Below the pieces are notes generated by a model that saw only the letters and a list, made by a program, of their open reading frames with translations, searched no databases and was not told the DNA's origin. Source: Phallusia mammillata (Eukaryota; Chordata; Ascidiacea; Phlebobranchia; Ascidiidae). Taken from it: a DNA stretch of 64,000 nt. The stretch lies in assembly GCA_003260075.1 (NCBI GenBank), contig QLIY01000469.1:59091-123090 (forward strand), read 5' to 3'. Shown here piece by piece: positions 44,201 to 57,037 of this stretch (position 1 is its first letter; every line of letters starts with the position of its first letter). Made by a program: the position numbers and the translations under genes.

Positions 44201-47200
44201 TTTTTATACGATTTCTCTTCACTAAATATTGACTGAAAACACACTTTGCCTTAAAGGAGCCGATTAAAAGACGTAACCAAGTTGCTATACTATTGAAAAA
44301 AGCATTGATTCACTACAACAGTGCATGGTCTCCAACTTTATCGACGATTTATTTACTTAAAATTAAAAACATTGTAATTTTACCATTTTAATTACTGAAA
44401 TTATCAAATTCCTTTCTTGGAAAGAATTTCTCCCCGTTTGGGAACCACTACATCACAACAATGAACCTAACTTTAACAAAACTAAATCCCTTTAATTCTC
44501 CCACCTTCTCAGTGTACCACTGTTCAGCATCAGCTCTGTTCTTCGCCGCCATCTTTTCATACTGCATTCTCATGTCATCAATCAGTTCCTCCAAATCCGG
44601 ACCAGGAGCGGACTCTATTTTGATTTCTGTGTTGCGAACTTGCTCCTGAAGTTCGGCGATTTCCTGTGGTGATAAATAAATGCAATCGAGAATTATAAGA
44701 AAATACAAATTAACTCATCCACAACTTAATTGGTTTATATAGACATTTTTTGATACACTGCTGACTTTATTCTCTTTCTTTAGCGTTACCAAAACCATTG
44801 CAAGTTCTTTTGACCATTTTTCAGTTAAATATAGATTATATGTCATGGTGTGTAAATTAAAACGTCTGCAGTGGGATTCGAACCCAAACCTGATAACTTT
44901 GTCGACATTTGGAAGTCTAACAATTTTTAAAATGGCCTCAGCAATTAGGGAAGTCTACATGCAGAGGGACCTTAAAAGCTGTTTGCAGTGGGATTCAAAC
45001 CCCTGACTTGATGAGCTGGCCTGGATTTCAATTTCAACCAGTTTTGCAACATGAGCCCAACATATAATCAAGACAATATAAAAGTTGTTCTTGATGGGAT
45101 TTGAACCCACAAACTATAGACTTTTACTCAACTATCAAACTTTCTCACCTGTTCGTTCATTCTCTTGATGAATTCAAGCTCCTCCTGAAGAGTTTCGAGT
45201 CTTCTTTCCAGATCCAACCTCACCAGAGTTGCGTCATCACAATCTTTTCTCATGTCGTTTAGATCTTCCTCCATTTCACGTTTTGCTGCGGCTTCTTCGT
45301 CGAATCTGTCAAAATCAAAACGAAGAAAATTTGAATATGTTTTCAAATTCGAACAAGAATGGAGAGAAAATCGATTGGATGCAATTTTCCTTTACCACTT
45401 TGCTTATGACGTCACACGCAGAACAATGACATCATACACCAGTTATTTTACCGAACCTTATCACGAAGGTGTCACATTGCTATACAAAGAGCGTTTAAAG
45501 CGCTTGTAATACATTTCGTTGCCATCTGGCGTTCACCGAAACCTAATGCTGAATGCTTGCGTCCCATGAGAGGGGGATATACATCCTGGTATTTGTATCA
45601 ATGGAAAGACGCAGATGAGGTCGTCCTATATACCCGTATATACGCAAATGGAATAAACCACTATGCTTGCTAGGGGAATTGAGGTTAATATGCCCATGGA
45701 TATGCCAACTTTAGATTGTTGGTAATATGTAAATGTAATAAAGACAAGCAATCGTACACTGGAAAGCAAATTCGGAAACCAAAACGCCCAAAACATCAAA
45801 TTTATTTTGAATAAATTATTTGGACTTTTTGATTACAATGCATCTAAAAACGTTTTTCACATCTAAAGCATTCTATTTCATCCTATAGGATTTTTAAGCA
45901 CATCTAAAACACTTGGTATTTGGTATTTAAATTGCATGCAAGTATATCTGTGAGTTCTGTTTGACATAATGACCTTCGCAAATCCTTACAAAGCCGTCTC
46001 CTTGTACTTTAAGTAATGCGATGTTAAACGACCTTGGGGAGACGGCATTATGACCTTCACAACGATCTGTTGACATTGTTATGACTCACAGCCAAATGTT
46101 GACAAGCATTTAGCTCATAGTCTCAAACAGGGGGCTTGTAGCAAATATGTGTAAATTAGCTGAGTGCGTCACCAGTACAGCTGTGATATTTGTGACAAGC
46201 AAGCTGCACCCTGTGGCATCAAACAGAATTGATTGAGGCAGTGTTTTTTTAAGGTGTTTTGGGGGACCGTTTCGGTTTCTCCAGCGGTTTCCCAAAATTT
46301 GCCAGTAGCCTAATAAATAATTCGTTTAAGCAAATATGGCTATTTTTTGGTGTTTAAATGAAACACTTGCGGTCTCTTAAAACTACTTAGCGGTCACCCA
46401 AACCAAACCTTAAAAAAAACCTGGATCGAGGCATGGTGTTTCAGCCTGTTACCTTTAACAAACTATGGCGTTGTTAGATGGCTAACCAATACGACATGTC
46501 ACCAGTTTGTTTATAATTTATTGGCTTGATGCTGTGATGCTGTGACAACATTCGGTGAATTCCAACTTACTTTTGCTTCCATTTTTCAGCCTCAGCGGCG
46601 GCATTCTCCAGTTGAAGTTGAATGTTTTCCTTCTGGTTCGTCAAAGAATCAACTTCACGACGAAGTCTGGAGAAAATTTAATTAAAGTGTGAAAAAGCAC
46701 AAATGTTAAAAGATTATCCGGAGACCAGGTGATTTTGTTAACACTATGCTTTTTCAACCACATGGAGCTCTCAGCCTTGAAGCGATTCGATAAAGATATA
46801 TTAGAGGTTTTAGGTTATTCCTTCCGGTTAGAAAAATACTAGATAGGCAGTGGGAGCCTAGAAAAAGCTTCTAAAAGTTGAAGTGCTCACCAATCTTCTA
46901 ACTGTTTGTCTACAACAAAATCATTGGTGAAGTTCAATTGACAATATTGTTCAATACTGACATCTAGCGGGTGTGTGTTTAAGTGAAAATTTTTGACCAA
47001 CCTGTTTAGTTCTTCCTCGTACATATCGCCGAGTCTGGATGGACCAGAAGCGCTCAGTTGTTCGACCTGAGCTTCCAAAATCTTGTTCGCTTGTTCGAGA
47101 GCGCGAACCTACCACGAAAAATGCGATGCAAATTTTATTATACATATGTTGGATGGATCAGACCCAAAATTTGTTCGTTTTATACCTGATTGCATACGTT

Positions 47201-48526
47201 TTATTTATTTATGCGCGTTTGTGTTAACCTCTTGTAAAAAGGCCAATTATAAAGATTAATCAGAAAGTTATTGGATTGTGAAAAAATGAAAAAACGCTGA
47301 TTTGTCAAAACTGATCGTCAGTTTTTATTTTGCAATGATAAAGTCAGGTTTTTCCTATTGTTACGGGGGGGGGGGCCTGACTGCATACGTTTTATTTATT
47401 TATGCGCGTTTGTGTTAACTTCTTCTATAAAGGCTATTAATGAAGATTAATCAGAAAGTTATTGGATTGTGAAAAAATGAAAACCCGCAGATTTGTCAAA
47501 ACTGATTGTCAGTTTTTATTTTGCAATGATAAAGTCAGGTTTTTCCTATTGTTACCTTATTTTGTGCAATTTGTATAAACTTTTTCAACAAATGCCATTC
47601 TTTCAAGTCTATTTAGAGAGTATATGGATTGCGTGGGAATTTTAAAAAACCTTCTCTAAAACTGTTTCAATTCTTGATTAATCTTACCTTGGAGATGTAA
47701 CCCGCGAATCGTGAATTCAAATGTTGCAATTCTTCCTTCTCGTTTACACGCATACCCTGGAAGTCCGGGCCAAGGCTATCAGCCATCATGTTGATATCAC
47801 GCATTGTGACGCCACTCGCAACTGGGGTTGACCTCACGACCTTTACCCTTTCACCCGACATTCGGCTTGGACCAGCCCCACCCATTGATGAGCTGCTCGA
47901 CAGTCTGAGAAGGGGGTAAATGGTGTTTTTAAGCAGTGGTAGAGTTTTTTTTTTTGTCAGCCGGTTCTATCACAAAAGTCATATTTTTCAGCCAATTCTG
48001 TTACAAAAAGTTCATTGACGGTAACCAGAAATGCTAACCGGTTCGCTGATCTCATAAAATTACTATAGAACCGGTGCGAACCGGCTGAATCCCATCACTG
48101 GTTTTAAGGGTGAAGTGTTGGCAAGAGTGTGGTAACGTTACACCAGAACTTTTAGTCGGCGGTTTTCTTATTTGAAATAAAAGTATTTGGCTCGCTTTAA
48201 ATTTCCTTGCATTTTGAGTGACTGCGTCTGTGCTAAAATCTTTTAATACCTTTAACATTTAGCTAAAATAACTCACATGCTAACATGAAGACGTGATCAG
48301 GTTTCGTACTCGGGGGCGTCCTGGGTTTGAATCCCGTGGAAAAATGCGAAAGGGAAATTTTGCTCACCTGAAATTTTTAGTGCTTGAGACTTTTCTTGCT
48401 GGTGACTTGGACTTGTAAGTGAAACGGGACGGTCCATCTCCGAAATGACGCTTGTAGCTTGAGGTTCGCTCCTCGTACGATCGTCTTGACTGCTGATGCG
48501 ACATTTTCAATTGTTCACCGGTTTAC
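41254..48526 (-). CDS. Type III-like cytoplasmic intermediate filament protein (494 aa)
   Basis: Coding exons on the minus strand: 48368-48504, 47688-47904, 47002-47108, 46571-46666, 45149-45305, 44505-44663, 43798-43923, 43439-43528, 42872-43002, 42556-42579, 42080-42147, 41908-42011 and 41254-41322. Phases agree through all joins, giving 494 codons plus stop. The head (about 1-99) starts [20 protein letters not shown] and is Ser/Arg-rich. The rod starts at [20 protein letters not shown] (about 100) and ends with the helix-termination motif [18 protein letters not shown] (to about 406). The tail carries [16 protein letters not shown], as in desmin/vimentin tails. There is no lamin-type coil 1B insertion, CaaX box or nuclear signal. 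The 96-nt fourth exon matches the vertebrate type III pattern. It self-assembles into cytoplasmic filaments. One coding exon is only 24 nt. G tracts lie in introns only. Confidence 0.93.
41387..41570 (+). repeat. Imperfect direct repeat near the gene's 3' end
   Basis: CTTTTCTGCTCTCAATAACA (about 41414) and CACTTTCTGCTCTCAATAAC (about 41509) head two similar 60-bp stretches in the last intron of the filament gene. Confidence 0.5.
44113..44122 (+). repeat. 10-G tract between duplicated flanks (filament gene intron)
   Basis: About 80 bp before (TTTTTCGACAGAAATGAAG onwards) recurs after it. No exon is affected. Confidence 0.7.
44868..45115 (-). repeat. Three tRNA-like tails in an intron of the filament gene
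   Basis: TGGGATTCGAACCCA (44873-44887), TGGGATTCAAACCCC (44989-45003) and TGGGATTTGAACCCA (45098-45112) are spaced about 110 bp apart. Each has T-arm-like symmetry. They are likely SINE-derived tandem relics. Confidence 0.45.
45700..46560. other. Long intron of the filament gene
   Basis: Intron between the exons at 45149-45305 and 46571-46666 (1.27 kb). I see no exon or recognisable element in it. Confidence 0.5.
47365..47375 (+). repeat. 11-G tract between duplicated flanks (filament gene intron)
   Basis: The roughly 190 bp before (CCTGATTGCATACGTTTTAT ... TTTTTCCTATTGTTAC) recurs after it with a few differences. Probably artefactual. Confidence 0.7.
47934..48100. mobile_element. hAT-like MITE in intron 1 of the filament gene
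   Basis: Ends CAGTGGTAGAG... and ...GAATCCCATCACTG, flanked by TTTTTAAG / GTTTTAAG. It is 167 bp, the fullest member of the family seen at 3.73 and 8.54 kb. Confidence 0.75.
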
Positions 48527-48802
48527 CTAAATTCACGTGAAAAATGTTTTAACACGATATCTTCCTAACATTTCAAACCGCAGCCGATGTTGGTAATATT
48601 TGCTTGCGAAACAGTTATAGAGTCAATTTAAACAACAAAAATTAAATAAAATGTGACTAAACTTTGAACTGGCTAATTCCAATTTAACTATTCCAATTTG
48701 CTTTACTATTTTAGCAAACATTTTGCTTCTAACATAAAAATAAAAAGTTGTCTGCAAACTAAAATTCATTGTTACCAAAGTACAATAATAGATCCAACTT
48801 AC

Positions 48803-48868
48803 AAAGGTTCTGTAAAGATTTCTGACTGTCCGTCTACAGAATAATCTCGATGCCCTTGAAGCTTTATA
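48803..48868 (-). promoter_or_regulatory. Candidate TATA box and non-coding first exon of the filament gene
   Basis: Minus strand: TATAAAG at 48868-48862, then about 30 nt to a possible start site near 48832, then a donor-like CTTT|GTAAGTT at 48803. A matching acceptor (TTTAG|GTAAACC at 48526) lies 22 nt before the start codon. No transcript evidence is available here. Confidence 0.45.
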
Positions 48869-48869
48869 C

Positions 48870-49141
48870 GTGTCTGTTCGCCCTTCCTTCTTTCCTTCAA
48901 ACCTGCCATAAGGGGCTTGTCATCATGCATCAAGTTATATTTAGAGTTTGAGTGGTCGGCCCGTCTGGCAGGCTGATGATATTCCCCTAACTAACTTCAC
49001 GTCCCATGTAGGTGATGATTAGAAGACTGTAAAAGTACATGGTCGAATGTATACCTAAAAAAACACCTTCGTTGTAATGTTTCGATTTGGGTAAATGCGT
49101 TTAAACCTGGTTGTGGAATCACAGAGGCGTTTCTTAAACTT

Positions 49142-49192
<51 letters not shown>

Positions 49193-50690
49193 TGGACTCA
49201 GGTTTTATTCTCCCAACTTGATTTTTAAAATTGACATAAACATAAAAAAGAATATATTTTAAATTTTAAAAAAGGTTGGATTAATTTTTTTCCTGGCGTG
49301 ATATAATATCATGATCAATAAAAATATGTATTTTATGCTTTTCTATTAAATCTGTTTATAATCATGCCAAATGTGTCATAGAGAAGTAAAACAGTAAAGA
49401 TAAATAAAAAATGACATTTTAAAAAAAAATTGACAAAAACATGAACAAAAATGTTTCAATTCAAAGTGTTTCATACGTGACAGGTCATAATTAAAACAAT
49501 GATTTTAGAAGAATATACAAAAGTTCCAAATGTTTAGAACTCATATTGAAGTGTCTGTCACTCCTGGTTAGGCTGGAATCGCGCTTAACAACACATGCAT
49601 GTCGTCTCGTCGAAGTACAGTTATGACGTAACAGAGATAAAATGGAACAGCTGCACGATGTCGATTGTGACGTACGACATTTCGCCGACATCGTCAATGC
49701 GTGCGTTCGAGAACTTTACACTTATGTCGTAACAAGGAAAGAGTTGTCATACAGCGAACTTACAACAATGACCCTATTTGATTCACAATCGAACTAGAGA
49801 ATGTATTTTGAAAGTAAATAGTCCAGTATGTGGTAACGTTGTTCATATTTTTTGTTTTCCTTCGCCGTAGACTAGAGTATTTGAAGCTTTTGACAAAAAA
49901 TGGTTAAAACAGAACTTTGCAAAACTGGGTTATTTTCAGTAACAACGTTGTTTTCCACAACAACACCCAATCCAGCGAGTAATCAGATTTAATTAAAAAA
50001 AAAATAAAAAAATATAAATCGGTTTCGACCTGTAAAATAAAATCGGTTTCGACCTGTACCTTTTTAAAATTTTAGCTTTCATCACCTTTTTAAAATTGTA
50101 GCATTCATCACCTTTTTACAATTTTAGCATTCATCCTTATATATGGTTTGTTCACTTACTGTGATTTCACGGTGATCTTAATATACACATAAGATATCAA
50201 TATAGGTTCCCCACACACAGGGACCTCGACAAGCAAGAAAAGAATTAGAGCCCCGCAAAACATTGGTTAATGGTTTACAAAAACTAAAAAAAATTACGCA
50301 TGTAGCCTATTTTGTGGTTAGTTTCACAAACTGTTGTCGTTTGCTGCAAACCACAGCAATTTGTAATATTTGTTTGTTGTTGCGGATTATAAAAGACCGT
50401 TTTCCGCTTCACGAAAAGAAGGATAAATTGTAGTGACAGAGGATAGCGTAATATACGCCGTTAATTTCTGACAGCAAACAGGCTATTGTTGTTGAACTAA
50501 GTTATTTCTTAAAGTTTTGGAAGTATCAAAACAAACACTAGGTCTAAAAATGAAAAATCTCTCTCAGTCTTTGAACTTCAGGCTGCAAATACATTTTTTT
50601 ATATAGTCCATCTGTTTTCAAATATTTTTTTAGAACTAGTGACTTGTCGTTTAACGTAAAAAAATTAACAACAGCATGTCTTTGTTTTTA
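48870..50690. other. Spacer between the filament gene and RPE (divergent promoters)
   Basis: No gene is seen. It contains a 47-G tract (49144-49190), and a triplicated CACCTTTTTAAAATTTTAGC-type stretch near 50.06-50.13 kb. It separates the minus-strand filament gene from plus-strand RPE. Confidence 0.5.
49144..49190 (+). repeat. 47-G tract
   Basis: Intergenic; flanks not obviously duplicated. Same class as the other tracts. Confidence 0.6.
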
Positions 50691-50698
50691 ATTTGAAT

Positions 50699-50775
<77 letters not shown>
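50699..50775 (+). repeat. 77-G tract
   Basis: Intergenic, about 200 bp before the RPE start codon; part of the RPE upstream region may therefore be missing. Confidence 0.6.
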
Positions 50776-50777
<2 letters not shown>

Positions 50778-50977
50778 CCTTGGCCTCATCTTACATAAAA
50801 ATGTGTCCGCGTTTGTATTTTGACATTTTTTGTGCAGTTCATGTTTTCGTGTCCCATGTTGTTCAACGTACATAAAGCAGAATTGTTTGTTTATCAGCTA
50901 CCTAAATGTTTCTTTCCCTCTTGTGCAGTGGTATGTATTAGGAAATTATTGTGTTTTTTGTCGCGGAAAGACAAACT

Positions 50978-53900
50978 ATGTGTTCTTACGAGTGCAAAAT
51001 CGGTCCTTCAATTCTTAACAGTGACCTTGCTTGTTTGGGAGACGAATGTATTCGAATGTTGGAATGCAAAGCTGATTATCTTCATTTAGATGTTATGGAC
51101 GGACATTTTGTTCCCAACATTACCTTTGGACATCCAGTTGTTCAATCAATACGGTATTTTACTAACTTTTCAGGGATATTTTATCTCCTTTATTAACTAG
51201 TCTGCTATTGATTTAAACTTTTAATAACATGTTTAATTAAGAAATTTGCTATATACTTATCTTGGTAGCGATACAGATAAGGCATAACAATAAAAAAGGT
51301 TTATCGCCGATTGATTGTAAAACTGAGTCTAATGTCTGAATATGATCTGTATACAATATTCCCTGCAATGCTGATATCAAGTTACTTGAAACATCAGACA
51401 TCTGTATCATTTGCTTAAATTTACATGATTTTTCTCTAGTCTTTTATGCTGCAAATTATAAAAGTATGTCATTCTGGAAAATGAAAAAAACAATGACTGT
51501 GTAACTAGAATTCACTTGAATACATTTCATCAAATGTTGGGGTGGAAGTTATTTACGGTTTTGGTACGACATTTGCTGTAGCAGGTGAAGTAAAAAAAAT
51601 AAGAAAAAATAGAAAACGGAATATAACTTGGTATCATGGATTTCTAGAGTAGTGTATTATTCTGAATTGCCATCATTAGTTCAGAATGGTATTAACAAAA
51701 TTGCTAATTTACATGTTTTCTCTCCAAAAAAATGGGCATGTAATATTGCGTATTTTAACAGAAAGAAAATTGGATGTGCGCCCGTTTGTGAAGTACACAT
51801 GATGGTCTCTCGACCAGAACAATGGGTGAAAGCAATGTCAGAAGCAGGCGCAAATATTTACACCTTTCATTTGGAAGCATCAGACAACCCACAACAACTA
51901 ATTAAAGAAGTAAGATAAAGTTTTTTAATCCATCACAGGACTCACTAAACTTTTACCTGCTAATGGGTACAGTTTAAAATATTCAGATATTAACTTGAGT
52001 GTTTGAAGCTTAATTTGAATACTTATTCTTGTACATTAGTGTTTATGTCATTGATTTAAAGTTATAATGTTCACCTTGAAACAGGATTATTTTGTAACAA
52101 AAGCTTGTTTCAGCTAACATGTCCAGTTTCTAATTTGAGGTAATTTACTTCTTCAAAGATTTCATTTTGCAGAGTAATTATGGGTAAATTTCTCAAATTT
52201 CAGCTCAATTGTCTTGGGACAATCACCTTATGACAGAGATAATTATGGCATATATATTGCCTAAAAATCCTTCTTTGGTATAAATAAGATTACAATTAGA
52301 ACGCAATTAACTGCCAGAATGATTTTGTTTATAATCGTTAAGCTGCCAATTTATATTCTTAAAGTATGCCATGATGTTGCAATAAAACTTTTTACAAAAT
52401 TATATTGCATAAAAACTTTGTGTTTCGTTGGGGTCATAATACAAGCTTGCTTCATTTCAAAATTTTACATGAAGTGTTTTTTGCATAAATATTGCATAGA
52501 AACTTTGTGTTTCGTTGGGGTCTTAAAACAAGCTTGCTTTCCTACAGAATTTTACATGAAGGTATTTAAATGCAGATTAGAGAAGAAGGAATGAAAGCTG
52601 GATGTGCAATAAAACCTGCAACCCCTGTTAAAAACCTAATTGATTTACTTCAAACACAAATGGCTGATGTTGCCCTGGTGATGACGGTGGAACCTGGCTT
52701 CGGTGGACAATCTTTCATGCGACCTATGATGGATAAGGTTAATATGAAAGCATTTTGTTAAAGTTTGATTTGTGCATCTTGCAGATGAAATAGATTGGTT
52801 TGGAAGGAATTTCGTGAATGTTATGTGTATTGGTAGGGTGGCCAATAACATGGACCCCAAAATAAGGCCAAAAGATTTATTTTTCATTTGAAACGAAACA
52901 AACATTTTTGAACGTTCCTTTGCATATAGCCATGACATATCACATGCCATATTTTGGGCACGAAACACTCTGTTCCAACAACTCCTTGTTTGTAAAGTTT
53001 ACTTTGTGCATCTCAGCTCTAGGTTTACTCTTACTTCTAGCAGGGATTTGACTGTCATTTCACTAAGTCTGACAAAAAAGGGTATGAATTAAAAAAAGGA
53101 CATTTCTTAGAAATAAGGATGGTATGGTGACCCTGTACTCTGTAGGTATCGTATTCTTGCTCTGGTTACCGTTACATTTTTTGTGTCAAAATGGTGTTAG
53201 CATCAACTGTAACATATTATGTCATGTATTGTGGCCATTTACACAACCTTTTGTTGTTAGGCCAGTTTTGATTGTGACAGCTGAGTTACATTGTTCCCTC
53301 TTATTATCAACTTGACATGACACATATGACACTAATCAGTGATAGGTGTCAGCTTAAAGGTTTAGAATCAATCAGTTTATGTCTGTTAGGCCTCAAGTAA
53401 AGTTTCCAGACGTCACAGACAACCACCCACTTGACAAACTTACTGGCAAAGTTATAACAAACTAATCCCAACACCCACATATGTATCTACACAACCTATG
53501 TAATGTAGTAACATACGTCGGTGGATTTATGCCTTAGACCGGTTTTGTTTACACGAGATACGCTGGTCTGCAATACGTCGAATTCTCACCACGCCTCACT
53601 TGTTTTACATGCGCGAATTGAACTGGTATTTGTGTGATGAAGCCATCCGTTAATCGGAGACGCCCAAACGTTTTTGTGTCACTGTATTTTACTTTTATTC
53701 AAATAAAAACGGATTTTTGGCCGCCTAAAAGGCAAACGCACAGTTTCAAAAAGTGATACAGATTGCCCGAAACTCGTTTTGCCGAAAAAAGGAACTCGCT
53801 TTGAAAAATCAAACCTGCGCACTTAAACATGCCGAAGTTGACTGTCTGAAGCAGTTTTAGGAAAAAGCTTTCCAAAACCAAAGCCCACATAAAAAGTTGA

Positions 53901-56451
53901 TTAAAAATCAAAAAAATGCTCCAGTTGATAACCAGAAGCTCTATGGAAAACCCGCTTTTTTCAAACGTGATTTAAACACTGTCTTTGGATTATTCCCATG
54001 GCATCGACGCTTAAGGTCGATTAAGACGTGTGAAGATTGATTACAACTTATTGACCGCGCATTGTACGTGAAAGGTCAGGTTCTCGCTTTGTAATTATCA
54101 ACACAAATGTTCCTGGAATTAATCCCTGGTGGCTTCGTTCAATACTTCTAACGCAGAGATTCTCAAACTGTGTGCCGCGGCACGCTAGTGCGCCCAGAGA
54201 AATTTAAAATTGTGTTGCGAAATATTCGCTTTTAAAGTTTCAACATTCCAAGGTGTTTTAGACTTTACGACATGCGGGCTTGCATCGCGACTGACGACGT
54301 CTAATGCTCATTTTTTACTTGTGTGTCATAAAAAAAGAATTTCATATCCCACACTAAAATTGCAATTTTTTTTAACAACTTTTGTGTGGTCGGCCTGCAA
54401 AAGTGTGCCGCAAAATAAAAAAGAATACGCAAAATAAAAAATATAAAAATTTTGTTAATAAGTTTTGGAAACTACTGCGTTAACTTAAAGTTTTCAACGT
54501 TACAACTGTGTTATTTTGTGCTGAAATTAACAAAACATTAACCTCCGCCGAAACATGGTTTTGTGCCCTATTCGGATATTTTCAAACTCCACTTGTCATT
54601 AAATCCGTTTCAGTTAACATTTATCGGATTTCGAACCAGATTAACTTTGTGAAGCATCCGCTGTCATGATTGAAAAGTAATGAATAAAATGTGCTTTTGT
54701 TGTTCCGCCTACGTAGAAGCAAGCATGCATCATCGCCCACTGGATAAACCGTTGTTACCATAGCGTTCTAACTCACCCGCACTCGAATTAGCGTGACGTT
54801 GTGCACGTTTTTAGCGTGACGTTGTGCACGTTTTTAGCGTGAGTGATGTCCGAAAAAAACTTAACAGGAAAAAAAAAAACGATTTCCAAACCTGTTCAAT
54901 GCAGAATTATACACACACATATACTTGCTACCGTCAAAAAACGCGTTCCCTTGCCAGTGGTTGAATAGTAACCGAAACCGAACTTTTGAACTCATGTTTG
55001 TGTAAAGTTGTAAACACGATGTCAGGAGCCGGTGAATCGGCCACACGTAGTGCTGGTGAAGTATTACGTTTCTGCTTCCTCTATTTAGTTGAACGTTATA
55101 TATGTAAGGTACTCAGTCACACATCATGTGCGGCACAAACTTCCGTGTAGTTTTCAAACAACTGCGGCGTTTCAAATCATCAGCAGTCATTCTGTAATGA
55201 CATTGTTGCTGAAGAATAGCTTGTTGTGTTGTTAACCTATCATTGCTAATGTGTTATCGTTAAATGATGAATAGGTTAATTTCAACGCCACACAATGTAT
55301 ATATGAGTGATTTATGAGTATGGTTTGTCATTGATTGGCTCATAGTATGCAACTATACATGATATTCTACCTGCTTATAATTTTTTTAACACATGAGACA
55401 ATTCATTCCTGTACAATGTCCATTTTTCCACCTTTTTAACTGATTTTTATCAATTAATGTAAAAGCATAAAGCCAATAAATGATAAGCTGCATTTATCAA
55501 TTAAGTTGTGTAATTTGGGCTCTTTTCAGCTGTTTTTCAACAATGGCAATATCGGCTTCTCTTTAAATAAGAACAATAGTTAACTATGTTATTGCATCAC
55601 AAGCACAACTGTAATTTATTGCGGACATGATGCTGCATTATGAAGTCACAATAAACTGACACACAAAAATTTCATTTTCAGATGCTCAAAAAGAAAATGG
55701 AATAAACATACAAATAAAAAACATAAAATAAAAATAAAATTGATGTTTTTTTCAGGTACGAGAACTTAGAAAAGTTTACCCACATCTGGATATTGGAGTT
55801 GATGGGGGTGTTGGATTAAATACAATTAAACATTGCGCGGATGCAGGTATAAATTCACTTTATAATTTTGTGAACACTGTGTATTGTGTAAACTGTCTGT
55901 AGTACGTTATGTAATCTCTCGTCACCAAACTTGGTACAAGTGATGGACACAACAGTCACGTTTAATTACAGACTGAAAACTTTGATAAATGTGAAATCGT
56001 CTACCATTTATTTAAGATATATATACACTGTATATTGCTATTTAGCAGAGGGGCTGAACAATTTTTATTGTCTTGTCATACCTGTTTTTGTGCAAGTATT
56101 TTATGAGTAGATACAGAAAGAAATACGCAATTATTCAGTGCAAGGAAATTTGTATCTGCCAAAAATATAACATTGCTGCATAAAATTTTATTATCTACAC
56201 ATTTCTGTAGTATGATGTATTAGGCATAGTTGACGCAAACTTTCTAAACATAATTTTCTAACCAGTGGCATGCTAATGGAATGTGATAAAGCTTTGCAAA
56301 TTATAAATGCTCAACAGATATTGTGTGTATAGGAGCCAACATGATTGTATCCGGATCTGCAATTATGCGAAGTAATGATCCAGCAAAAGTTATTGCAGAT
56401 TTGCGAAGTGCGGTGCAAAATTCAATTCAAGTTGCGTCACTGGAGCGATGA
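50978..56451 (+). CDS. RPE: Ribulose-phosphate 3-epimerase
   Basis: Interconverts D-ribulose 5-phosphate and D-xylulose 5-phosphate in the pentose phosphate pathway (cytosol). Exons 50978-51153, 51762-51909, 52576-52737, 55756-55846 and 56333-56451 (176, 148, 162, 91 and 119 nt) give 231 residues, close to the vertebrate enzyme's usual length of about 228. Motifs in order: [12 protein letters not shown] at the N-terminus; [18 protein letters not shown] with the metal-binding His and catalytic Asp; [29 protein letters not shown] with the second catalytic Asp; and MIVSGSAIM for phosphate binding. All joins keep frame, with GT-AG sites. Intron 3 is about 3 kb and holds a hAT-like element. A TTGTGCAG acceptor-like site at 50921-50928 lies 49 nt before the ATG. 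Confidence 0.95.
54154..54477. mobile_element. hAT-like element in RPE intron 3
   Basis: Left end CAGAGATTCTCAAACTGTGT, right end AAGTTTTGGAAACTACTG, imperfect inverted repeats. GTGTGCCGCGGCACG near the start and GTGCCGCA near the end. No clear target duplication. Confidence 0.6.
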
Positions 56452-57037
56452 CAAATTGTTAGTTGCAAAAAATGCTTCCTAAAATAAGAGTTGTTTATAC
56501 TCCGGCGATTCCATATTTTAGCTTTGTCAAGTGTTTTATTATGTTACTTCCTATGCAGGAGCATTGTGCTTTTAAACTCATTGTTCTACCGGTTTGAAAA
56601 TTGCTTCACCCATCTACTACAGAACCACATTGACGATACAATGATGAACCAATGAAAAAAAAACTGTACTTTTTTGTATACCCTGTTATAAGACAGCAAC
56701 TGCTTTGTGTCACACTGTATAGCTTAACCAATGCTTCTTACTACCATGTATCGAAACTATGAACTGGTTTGGATTGTAAGTTCTTCAAGCTTTTGTGTTG
56801 TTCCTGCTTTGACTGCCAGCCACTACATCAGTATGGTTGTTTGCTGGTGTAAATGCAAGCAAGGTTTCAAAAGTGGCGAAAATTAGAAAATTCATTAACC
56901 TGACTAACAGCTTTGCAGTATTGTAGTTAGAAAATCATTTGTGTATTTGATTTCATTCAATTAAAATGTTCCAGAAGGTATTTAAAGATGGCCATATGAA
57001 ATTTAAATGACAAATAATTGCTTGTATTTATGGTAAC

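Noticed and set aside
44868-45115. Three possible tRNA genes on the minus strand
   Set aside because: Only T-arm-like tails are present; D and anticodon arms cannot be formed.
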